Shown: one piece after another, positions 1-8,538 of the stretch
Position numbering within the stretch: the first letter of the stretch is position 1
How the letters are laid out: every line of letters starts with the position of its first letter
Origin: Folioceros fuciformis
Taxonomy: Eukaryota; Anthocerotophyta; Anthocerotopsida; Anthocerotales
Assembly (NCBI GenBank): GCA_049999805.1
Contig: JBNGIO010004456.1
Location: forward strand, 1-21,622
Reading direction: 5' to 3'
Length of the DNA stretch: 21,622 nucleotides
Notes under the pieces: model-generated
The model's input: only the letters and a program-made list of their open reading frames with translations
Database searches by the model: none
Told to the model about the DNA's origin: nothing
Made by a program: the position numbers and the translations under genes

Positions 1-215
1 TGGAAGGATAGATCAAGGAGCAAGAGGAAGCAAGGGAGGAAGGAAAGAGCAAGAAGGAAGGGTGGAAGGAAAGATCAAGGAGCCAGAGGAAGCAAGGAGG
101 AAGGAAAGAAGGGTGGAAGGATAGATCAAGGAGCAAGAGGAAGCAAGGGAGGAAGGAAAGCAAGGGAGGAAGGAAAGAGCAAGAACAAACAAAGGAGGAA
201 GGAGCAAGATGGAGC
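1..215. repeat. Purine-rich imperfect tandem repeat
   Basis: The plus strand is almost pure A and G. Variants of GGAAGGATAGATCAAGGAGC and AAGCAAGGGAGGAAGGAAAG recur several times, so the minus strand reads as a repetitive Leu/Pro/Ser frame. That frame is a by-product of low complexity, not a gene. The array may continue beyond the left edge. Confidence 0.85.
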
Positions 216-1010
216 AAATATAAAATAAATAAACAACAATATATAATATATTTCATGTTTTAAATATATTTAATAAATTTAAATATTTTATTTTTGATAA
301 ATACTTAAATTCTCTAATTGTTACACCTCCTTAAATGTTACCCAATGCCCTACTCCCAACAAGTAACATTTAGGGAGGGTGGATTGTACTCTACACGATC
401 ACGTCACTGAGTCTACTAAATAGGGCTAGTACACCAGTTTTTATTTTCTCACCGGATGGGGCTTGTGGATCGATGAGGGTAGGTACATGAGGGTTCTTTT
501 AGGGCTTCTATGAAACATGGGAATTTTTTTAAGGTACAACTTAGACACACACTGGAAAAAAACGAAGGGCTTACATGCATAAGGGGACATTAGCAAGCTT
601 TGAGCCTAGGGGGCACACGTCAAGCTTATGGATGGGTTGAATAGCTGCAATGGTGCAAGCATGGTTGCAACTTTTTGCTGGTTAACTCTAACAACTTCTA
701 CATGCCTATGTAATGGTTGGCTCTAACTTGAATGTCATCGGAGACGAGGTGCAAGGGTGGAGGAGTTAGGTGATGCAAATTTCCTAGTGTAAGCAATGCA
801 ATGGAATAGATGGAATATGCACAACTGTGGTAGCAAATTCTAATCCGAAACCATGTTGTTGTTACATGTACTTGTTCATTTATGGAAGCAACATACAATT
901 CCAAATTGTGGCTAGGAAATGTTGTTGCAGCTTGCATTTTGTGATGGTTGTTGGTAATTGTAGGTCTTTCAAATGCACCTTTCACTTATAGTTTCTTCTC
1001 TTCTGATCTT
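216..1010. other. Gene-free stretch
   Basis: An AT-rich block (about 225-310) is followed by ordinary non-coding sequence. The 95-residue minus frame at 698-985 matches no family I know and shows no gene-like context. I see no RNA gene or clear repeat here. Confidence 0.5.
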
Positions 1011-1014
1011 GAAC

Positions 1015-1430
1015 CATAAACCCCAACAGAGTGTCTGACCCGGACTTGTGAGAGCGAAAATCTTATGCCAACCGTAGGTTTGTCCTCATCGGGACGCCTA
1101 GATGGCACCGTACAACTGAAGCACGCACGTTTGTAACATCTGAAAATTTGGATCGTATACCACGGCGCAAAACTTTCTATTAATGATGGAGTGACCGTGT
1201 TGGTATTCCATAGTGCACGAAAGTCCTCATATTTTACAATCCGTAAAAAAAAGCCATTCCCAATCAAGGCTTCAAACGTATGGAATACTAATACAAACCT
1301 GCCCACTTCGGTCATAGGGTACCATCTAGGGGTCTGGATGGGGACAAACCTGCGGCTGTCATAACATTTCTGCCCTAACATGTCCAGAACAATCACTCAG
1401 TCATTTACTTTTTGTTTGTTACGGTTTATA
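1015..1430. mobile_element. Fold-back (MITE-like) inverted-repeat element
   Basis: The stretch near 1075-1110 (AGGTTTGTCC...CCTAGATGG.ACC) returns as its imperfect reverse complement at about 1319-1352. The match extends outward, with gaps, through TTATG-CA-CCG and GAGTG blocks to about 1015 and 1430, and inward to about 1127. This gives two arms of roughly 100 bp around a spacer of about 170 bp. A non-autonomous fold-back element is the simplest reading. No transposase is encoded, target-site duplications were not resolved, and the 136-residue minus frame inside is unrecognised. Confidence 0.55.
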
Positions 1431-1547
1431 GTTTAGCATCCATCATAGATACCTAGTTCTCAGCGGACCTCATAGCATTCACCTTTGTGTGCACACCTCT
1501 CTCTTGTCTATATGCACACCCCTAACCGTCCCTTGGATGGTTTAGGG

Positions 1548-1643
1548 TTTACAGTGGGCATTCGCCACTGCACAAGTTGTTGAAGGAGACATCCCTTTAC
1601 AGTGGGCATTCGCCATTGCACAAGTTGCTGAAGGAGACATCCC
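1548..1643. repeat. 48-bp tandem duplication
   Basis: Two adjacent 48-bp copies (1548-1595 and 1596-1643) begin TTTACAGTGGGCATTCGCCA and end GAAGGAGACATCCC. They differ at two positions, both C/T. Confidence 0.9.
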
Positions 1644-2756
1644 TTCCACGCCTTCCTCTCAATGCAATGAGTTCCAGCTAAAGAGGAGAAGAGTGAAAAT
1701 ATGAGCCATCATTTCTTTGTGTTCCCGGGCTAACTTCTCAGGGATTGTTAGCAGACTTATGGGAACGACCCATGATCCAGCAACTTGTATTTAACATTGT
1801 GAAGAAAGTGGTAGGCATTGGTAGAATTTTGCTAAGCTCTAAGCACTAACAATTGTGTATATGTGTTAGGAACCATCGGCCCCTACAGTTGTGGCAAACC
1901 ACGAGACCCTACAAGGTAATCATGTATGTGTGCAAACAATTTGTGGTATGAAGATCGTCCAAAGGTTAAAGGTGCCTTGAATAGTGGCTTTTGTTGAAGC
2001 CCTACATAGAGACAAAAGCTTTGCATCATTTGCAAAGGTTTTATTGAATTAATGTGTAGGTGCCATGGAATGCTAGCCCACATGCCTTAGAAATTTGTGA
2101 GGGCAATTGTCGTAGGATGGTAGCGAACATGCATTCCAAAGTTGGCACCTATTCTACATCTTCCCACTACAAGCCCATTCTCACTATGTACACTTGTTTG
2201 GATACTTAGGATTTTTGTGTGTCACACTTATTTCCTTTTTGACACTCTTTAAAGTTTCAAGTCACAACTATAGGTCTCTTGTTCCAAGCATAAGATCACT
2301 ATTTGTGCTTGGCAAAAAGAACAAGGTCCACCATCTTGGTGGCAATCTCAAAGGCCTATCCTGTACTGCCTATGCTTTCTAGAACTTTGAACACCTCCCA
2401 CATGAAAATATAAAGAAGTCACTTTAGCAATCAAGGTAGGAACAACAGTAGTCACCTTACCAAAATAGCACTTACAACAACCCTACACAAAATGAACAAA
2501 GTTTAACAAACATAATTCGACATCTTCAATACTTCTACATTGTGACCTCTCCCTCAAAGGCATCAATCCTATAGCTACGATTCTACCTCAAATATTGTCG
2601 TAGGCTTATGCATTCCTAATCCAGCCAATCAACAACCTAGGAGGCATCCTCCACATTTGCTACACATTGTTATTTGGTGGTTCTCATCTTCTCTAGCCTT
2701 GTCATGAGGGTGTTCACTATGTTGATTGTGTTGTGCACACCATAGACCATGTTCAT
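1644..2756. other. Gene-free stretch
   Basis: I find no conserved coding segment, RNA gene or clear repeat. The short frames at 1883-2083 (minus) and 2194-2382 (plus) have no recognisable motif and are probably chance. Confidence 0.5.
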
Positions 2757-3460
2757 TGGCTTCTCACTCAAATTACACATTGTGCAATTTGAGCAAGCAA
2801 GACAAGGAGGCAAGGATCGAATAGATCATTGCCTCCTTCCGCTAGTCACACAAATTNNNNNNNNNNNNNNNNNNNNNNNNNNNNNNNNNNNNNNNNNNNN
2901 NNNNNNNNNNNNNNNNNNNNNNNNNNNNNNNNNNNNNNNNNNNNNNNNNNNNNNNNCCTTCCGCTAGTCACACAAATTGCATAGATCATTGCCCCCTTCT
3001 GCTAGTCACTCAAATTGCATATCTCATTACCTCCTTCTACTAGCCACTCAAATTGCATATCTCATTGCCTCCTTCTTCTAGTCATGCAAATTGCATAGAT
3101 CATTGCCCCTTCCACTAATCACTCAAATCGCACATCTCATTGCCTCCTTCTTCTAGTCATGCAAATTGCATAGATCATTGCCTCTTCCGCTAATTACTCA
3201 AATTGCACATCTCATTGCCTCCTTCTACAAGTCATGCAAATTGCATAGATCATTGCACCCTTTTGCTAGTCACTCAAATTTCATATCTCATTGCCTCCTT
3301 CTGTTAGTCATGCAAATTGCATAAATCATTGCCCCCTTTTGCTACTCACTCCAATTGCACAAATCATTGCCTCCTTCTAATGCTCACTCAAATTGCACAG
3401 ATCATTACGTCCTTTTGCTACTCACTCAAATTGCATACATCATTGCCTCCTTCCACTATG
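2757..3460. repeat. 38-bp minisatellite array
   Basis: More than a dozen diverged copies of a 38-bp unit follow CTAGTCACTCAAATTGCATA then GATCATTGCCTCCTTCTG. Alternating GATCATT and CTCATT variants suggest a partly dimeric (76-bp) order in the middle. Some frames stay open across several units and give repetitive peptides, an artefact of the array. An assembly gap interrupts it. Confidence 0.9.
2857..2956. other. Assembly gap of 100 N
   Basis: Exactly 100 N, a usual placeholder for unknown size. The 22 bases before it (2835-2856) are identical to the 22 after it (2957-2978), including a CACAC variant not seen in other units of the array. The flanking contigs may therefore simply overlap. Confidence 0.95.
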
Positions 3461-3786
3461 TGCCTCTGGGCATTAACTCACAAGGCATCTTGTTATTTGC
3501 GCATCTTGTTATGCACCTTGTTCTCTTCCTCTTCTTCTAAAGAGGAGACCTCAAAGTAGGAAAACTCTTGATTCTTCCTATGCACCCTCCTCACTTTCGG
3601 CATATTGGAGTCTAAGCTACACCCTACCTCCTCTCCCAAAATTGCCTCTTGCCCTCCACCATTCATTGAATTGCCTCAGACACATCTTGCACCGTATAAC
3701 ATGTGGTTGCGGATACTAACCTTTACCACCTCTAGCTCCACTCGCAAGGCTCAACAATATCTAGGTCAATGCACCACTAGCTAGAG
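3461..3786. other. Gene-free stretch
   Basis: Pyrimidine-rich non-coding sequence between two repeat arrays. I see nothing recognisable. Confidence 0.5.
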
Positions 3787-3910
3787 TGTAGGACCTCAAC
3801 TAGGGCTTCGTGATGGCCTGTTGGACCAAGGCTTCAAGATGGCCCGTAGGACCTCGACTAGAGCTTTGTGATGGCTCGTAGGACCTCGAACAAGGCTTCG
3901 TGATGGCCCA
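3787..3910. repeat. Short imperfect repeat of about 32 bp
   Basis: About four diverged copies of GTAGGACCTCGACTAGGGCT plus TCGTGATGGCCC. It is followed immediately by AAACCCTAACCCTAGG, which resembles a short interstitial telomeric motif. Confidence 0.75.
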
Positions 3911-4722
3911 AACCCTAACCCTAGGTATATCAAATAAAAATTTGGTTTGTTTTGAAACTTACGGTCATCACATAGATATTATCTCTAATAGAGAAGCTAT
4001 GTTGGCACCATAACTTGGCAACCATATCCTTCAATGGGTGAATAGCCTACAGCTTCATAGCCATGTAGTTTGCTACAGGCCAACAAATTTCTAGCCTAGT
4101 GTATGGTACAACTCTTAGCAATGTTAATGCAAACCAATCGGCAATCCAAAAGTTGCATTAATTTAGCAGGACATGGTGTAGAGTTAAGTGTATCAAGATG
4201 ACATGTCGATAATCNNNNNNNNNNCGATAATCAAGATGACCTATAGCTTGCCATAATGCATTGTTTGAGAAAAAGGTTAAGCGTACCACACACACAAAAA
4301 GGTTTTAGCGTAACAGGATGTTATAGGGAAGAATTTCATGACTTCCCTACTGAAAAGGTTATACACGAGTGAAGATCAAAAGAGACTAGGAGATGCAAAA
4401 GATTGGATCAACATAGCCATTAGAGTCTTCAGTTTGTCGCCTCGCCAATTTTTATGCTAGTTGCCTCGTGTGAACTGCAAATTGCCACCTCCAAGATTTG
4501 GGATATCCAAGTCACCCTTCAAATGTACTCTGGGCTGTGATAAGGCAACCCATGTAGTAGGGCTCGCCTACATTAGCTAGTCCTTAGCCAACTACACATG
4601 CACCTCTTTGGGCCGAACTCTAGGTCACTCCCTATAGCCTTGCACCAACTTCCGTCAAAAATAATGTGTGATACATGGTTGTGGAATGTGTCAAAAAACA
4701 CTAGTTATTTAAGAAAATTATG
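3911..4722. other. Gene-free stretch with a small gap
   Basis: No gene or RNA is recognisable. A 10-N gap lies at 4215-4224. Around it, CGATAATC and ATCAAGATGAC occur on both sides, so there is a local duplication or an unjoined overlap. Confidence 0.5.
4215..4224. other. Assembly gap of 10 N
   Basis: Ten N flanked by the same 8-mer CGATAATC on both sides (4207-4214 and 4225-4232), suggesting a scaffolding join across a short overlap. Confidence 0.95.
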
Positions 4723-4830
4723 ATGATCATATACCAAGCTCATATGGTCATATTTACGATGACCACATACCGAGCTCATATGGTCATATATACGATGACC
4801 ACATGCCGAGCTCATATGGTCATGTTTATA
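4723..4830. repeat. Three 36-bp repeats, each an imperfect hairpin
   Basis: Units start at 4723, 4759 and 4795. Each carries ATGACCACAT near its start and ATATGGTCAT near its end, which are near reverse complements, with GAGCTC in between. AT-rich DNA follows at 4830-4860. Confidence 0.85.
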
Positions 4831-5227
4831 TGTATATATATATGTTTATATATTCATATGTCATACTTAGTACTATAAATGCAAGTCACAAATTTAGTAT
4901 TACAAACAGGTTATTCTTGTCGGCATTCCATAAGCCATCCTCTGGCCTATCATATACATAGCCACCCTGGGTACGCTCCCCTCTGGGCTCCGTACCAACG
5001 TGGTATCTCTTTGATGGCCGCAAGTTCTTGTCCAGTGGGGTGGGCATAGTTGTTTTTTCTTCTCCCTGTCACGTATCGCTATTTCATACACCGCTGTCTT
5101 ACCAACCAATTTTTTCCAACCAACCGCTCATCCGAACCGAAACATACCCCGAGACACGAGTATGGTGGGCTAGCTGTGCGAAGAGTGCAAGTGGAGCGCG
5201 AGCGCAAAGAGGAGTGAGGTGCAGCGG

Positions 5228-5236
5228 CTATATAGT
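5228..5236 (+). promoter_or_regulatory. Probable TATA box of the cytidine deaminase gene
   Basis: CTATATAGT stands in an otherwise GC-rich stretch about 255 bp upstream of the first ATG of the deaminase. Transcription would start near 5260, giving a 5' leader of roughly 230 bp that begins near a short GGCA microsatellite (about 5264-5280). No expression evidence is available. Confidence 0.5.
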
Positions 5237-5488
5237 CCTAGCAAGCAGATTGTTAGCAGGCAGGAAGGCAGGCAGGCAGAGGCTCCTGTGGCTGGCAGCT
5301 TTCACGCGTGGCCCGCCTCGTTCACGCTGCCGGCCCTGTGCTGTGCAGAGAAAGATTGCAAAGGCAGACAGGCTAGGCTAGGCTGCCAACCGCTGCGGTG
5401 TGGTGCGCCTCCCAATTTGCGCGCCGCTCTGCCAGGCACGGCTACTACCTGAGCGTAGGTGTCGGGATGCGAGAGAGGCCGCATCAGA

Positions 5489-6592
5489 ATGCCGCCTGAA
5501 GCCTCGGCGTTGCTGCCCTTGGAGATGCAGGTGGAGGCGGCCGTGGAGGTGCCCTTCGTGTTGGAGGCAGACGAGGTGAGGCGCCTGCACTCCGCCTCGG
5601 GGCTCTCCCTGGAGATGTTTCTTGCCAGCCTGGTGAAGCCGACCATGGCGATGGCACGGCCTCCCATCTCCGACTTCCACGTCGGGGCGGTCGGTCTGGG
5701 AGTGAGCGGGCGGGTGTTTCGGGGCGTGAATCTTGAATTTCCGGGCCTGCCGCTCAACCACTCGGTGCACGCGGAGCAATGCCTCGTGGCTAACGCTGTG
5801 CAGCACGGGGAGGAGCGGCTGCGCTTCATCGCCGTCTCGGCCGCGCCTTGCGGCCATTGCAGGCAGTTTCTACAGGAATTGCGAGGAGCCGCGGATGTTC
5901 AGCTGGTGATTGTGGATCCCAAGGTGGAGGTGCACTCCCTGCCTAATCTTCTACCGCGCAGATTCGGGCCGCAGGACTTGCTGGCGGAAGGGTGTCCTCT
6001 GCTGCTGGAGCCGCATGTGAATAATCTCTTCCTGGCCGCGGATGATACGAAGCAGAGGCGTGTGGCGTTCCCTGCGGTAGCTTCAAATGGAGGGATTTCT
6101 TTGGCAGCGGCAGCATCGGCAGCGGCTGGTGCACGGAATGGCTTTAACGGCCGTGCTTCTCTCTTCCTTCACTCTCAGGGTGGACAAAGATGCCTTGTGC
6201 ATGCTAACGGTAACGGCTGCGCATCTGCTGTCTCCTTGTCTGAGCTCAAGGCCGCGGCTCTGGAGGCCGCGGAAGTGGCTTACGCGCCCTACAGCAAATG
6301 CCCTTCCGGGCTAGCTCTGCTGAATAGCAAGGGTAAGGTGTTTCGGGGATCTTACATGGAATCTGCGGCCTACAATCCCAGCCTGTCCCCTCTGCAGTCC
6401 GCTTTGATTGCTTTTGTGACACAAGGAGGAGCGAGCTACGACGATCTGGTGCAAGCGGTGATGGTGGAGCTTGTGGGAGCCAAAGTGCAGCATGCAGGCA
6501 CAATCCGGCTTGCTCTGGAGAAAATTTCTCCCAGATGCGCGTTTCATGTGTCCCTTGCTTACCATGGCAGTGCAGTGCCCAGCCCTCTGTGA
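5489..6592 (+). CDS. CDA: Cytidine deaminase (plant CDA, dimeric two-domain type)
   Basis: Hydrolyses cytidine and deoxycytidine to uridine and deoxyuridine in pyrimidine salvage, probably in the cytosol. The product is 367 residues and intronless. The N-terminal catalytic domain (about 45-170) has HVGAVGLG (64-71), the nucleoside-binding NLE (81-83), HAEQ (94-97, zinc ligand His94 and catalytic Glu96) and PCGHC (120-124, zinc ligands Cys121 and Cys124). The RFGPQDLL segment typical of the family follows. The C-terminal domain (about 250-360) repeats the fold as YAPYSKCPSG and YMESAAYNPS but lacks zinc ligands, as in the E. coli/plant type. The first in-frame ATG (5489) is taken as the start; the frame is open about 30 bp further upstream but only from a GTG. 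An Ala/Gly-rich linker (about 186-245) seems to make it longer than the roughly 300-residue Arabidopsis enzyme. It converges on the stress-protein gene downstream. Confidence 0.93.
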   Translation: MPPEASALLPLEMQVEAAVEVPFVLEADEVRRLHSASGLSLEMFLASLVKPTMAMARPPISDFHVGAVGLGVSGRVFRGVNLEFPGLPLNHSVHAEQCLVANAVQHGEERLRFIAVSAAPCGHCRQFLQELRGAADVQLVIVDPKVEVHSLPNLLPRRFGPQDLLAEGCPLLLEPHVNNLFLAADDTKQRRVAFPAVASNGGISLAAAASAAAGARNGFNGRASLFLHSQGGQRCLVHANGNGCASAVSLSELKAAALEAAEVAYAPYSKCPSGLALLNSKGKVFRGSYMESAAYNPSLSPLQSALIAFVTQGGASYDDLVQAVMVELVGAKVQHAGTIRLALEKISPRCAFHVSLAYHGSAVPSPL

Positions 6593-7377
6593 CATTACGG
6601 TGCTGGATACAGGTTCTTGCCAGGGAAGGAAGGAAAAGAAGTGTACAAAGTGTACAGACATGCCTGTTTGTCCAGTCATCACACTATTTCTAAATGTGCA
6701 GAAAACATTTAACTGCTGCTCAATTGGGCCGGCTCCTCAAACCAGGGCCGTAGATATTGTTGTAGTTGGTGGTAGGCAGAAGTGTGAATGCTGTCTGCGT
6801 TTTGAGGCACATTCTCTTGTAAAGATTTTTAAAATTCATTCTGTCCCCGCACAGCCGATGACTTGTTTGTTCCCTTCTGTCTCCTCGTTGCTGGATGACG
6901 TCGGGAAGGATCTTGGAGAGAGGGGCAAAAGGTTACAATGGCTTACGTAGTAATATGCTTTTCCAGTCGCCAACAATGAAAACAAAAGAGAGGCAACCAC
7001 CACAAAAAAGGACCACATTCGCATCTGCAACTTCCCAAGTAGCGAGTATTAATGGACAGGGATGGTAGCTGAGTAAGAGAGTGAGACTCTGTGACACGCA
7101 GCTCCTGGGGGAAAAGTTGCAACGCACTTCAGTTTGGTAACGTGGAACAACCAGTGAGAGGCTAAGGATTGTCTGCAACACAAGTCAAGGGGCAATCTTC
7201 ATCTCAGTTCGTCACGACCGCCTTTAGAGTTGTGAAGATGATTCTTTCCTTTGGCTGCGGCTTCGGCTCTGGGATCTCTGGATATTCATTCAACATCAGC
7301 CATGTTCCACACAAGGTCATGTATAAAAACTGTGGGAAGGGCAGAAACGTCCAACACAAGTTTGTCGGATTGTGTGC
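6593..7377. other. Convergent 3' intergenic region
   Basis: Lies between the stops of the deaminase (+) and stress-protein (-) genes and presumably holds both 3' UTRs. I see no canonical AATAAA for either gene, and the short frames here look like chance. Confidence 0.55.
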
Positions 7378-8322
7378 TTACGCAGCATGGTCAGGCATCT
7401 TCACCACTGTAACAGGGCAAGGAACATTATTGACGATGAAGTTGCTTACACTCCCTAACAGAGCCCTGCACAGCACAAGGAAAGTTGGAAACCAAACCGA
7501 AGGTTCGCAGCAGAAGCAGTAGCAGCAACAGCGGCGGCCACAAAAAGGAGTTACAGGTGTTCCTGCGTGCCGTGCGGTACCATGCCGTGCCGTGTGCAGG
7601 CAGCAGGGCATCTGAGCAACAGGTGACAGAAGAGAGCGGGGGGATCTTCTACAGGCCGACCAGGTCACTGTACAGTCAGTTGTTTTACCTCTTGAGTGTT
7701 CCCAAGCCTCTGCTGCCCATGATGAGCAATTGGATGGGGTGTTCTTCCACAGCGTCCATGATCTTTTCCCGGGCATCTCCCCAGTAAATCTTAGCTAGGA
7801 CAACGAGCTGCAAACCGGTTTCGATTCAGAGAAGAATCCTAGGTTTTTCCCAACCTATGGGTTAGCAGAAGGTTCAATTTCTTCTAAACAAGTCCCGCGC
7901 TCGGACTGATCATGATGGATAAAAGGTACAGAACCTTCCTCTCTTTCGTGGCAGCTTCAAGTCTCTGGATGACCTCATCATCGGGCACCACGTCGTACTG
8001 CTTCATCAGACTAGCATCCGCAAACTCGCTGAGGGGAATCAGGGCTGCAACCAAACACGCACTTCTGGTGAGACCTTACCGTGCACTGCCTTGCCACTTT
8101 CTTTTCACATGCCCAATTTCAGTCCTGCTTGCTGCTGCACACAACGATCCGATTCTCACGAGATCCCTGCTCATCCCATAGGCCCGGGCTCCCATCCTTC
8201 GCTTTCACCAAGATTACCACCAGGTGATCCTTATCTTTCACCACGTTCTCCAGTGCCCACGTCAAGGCGTACTTGCTGCTGGGAGAGTAATCCATCGTCA
8301 CTGCTACATGCCGCTGTGCCAT
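7378..8322 (-). CDS. Universal stress protein (UspA-like, ATP-binding type)
   Basis: Four exons assembled by eye: 8322-8160, 8044-7935, 7807-7689 and 7465-7378, all with GT-AG borders and consistent phases (1, 0, 2), totalling 480 nt and 159 residues. The protein is a single small alpha/beta Usp domain: AVTMDYSPSSKYAL at the N-terminus, the plant-typical GSPLIPL (53-59), YWGDAREKI (99-107), and MGSRGLG...LLGSVSNFIV (121-142). The last contains the full ATP-binding pattern G-2x-G-9x-G-S (Gly122, Gly125, Gly135-Ser136). Plant members are small cytosolic nucleotide-binding proteins tied to hypoxia, drought and other stress; the exact role here is unknown. The start at 8322 is the first ATG in frame; upstream the frame is open only from a TTG. 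Its 5' end is 217 bp from the stop of the methyltransferase gene on the same strand. Confidence 0.92.
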
Positions 8323-8528
8323 GTCGATCCTTCCAGGCAAGCTCAGCCGGCATGGCCGCGTCCCCCAACTTGCCTCTCCAGGCGGAACGAACGGCTCCGA
8401 GCGGAAGGAAAGCAACAGTTAGCCGTTGAGTTGGGGCAGCAGTTGGACACAGCCCACTTCATGCGACCCTTTTAGAACTTTCGTTGTTAACCGACAAGAG
8501 ATTTTCCATTCCATTAAATGGCCGCATC

Positions 8529-8534
8529 TTTATT
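8529..8534 (-). terminator. Polyadenylation signal of the methyltransferase gene
   Basis: Canonical AATAAA on the minus strand, starting five bases after the TAA stop at 8541-8539. This is unusually close to the stop and implies a very short 3' UTR. Confidence 0.65.
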
Positions 8535-8538
8535 AAGT

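Noticed and set aside
986-1396. 136-residue minus-strand gene
   Set aside because: It lies within the fold-back element and has no recognisable motif.
2757-3460. CRISPR-like look of the 38-bp array
   Set aside because: There are no unique spacers; the units are contiguous and diverged, and the context is a plant nuclear genome.
5459-5488. Upstream extension of the cytidine deaminase frame
   Set aside because: It would need a GTG start; plant nuclear genes use ATG, and the first in-frame ATG is at 5489.
8323-8415. N-terminal extension of the universal stress protein
   Set aside because: Open frame only from a TTG; the ATG at 8322 starts the domain as in relatives.
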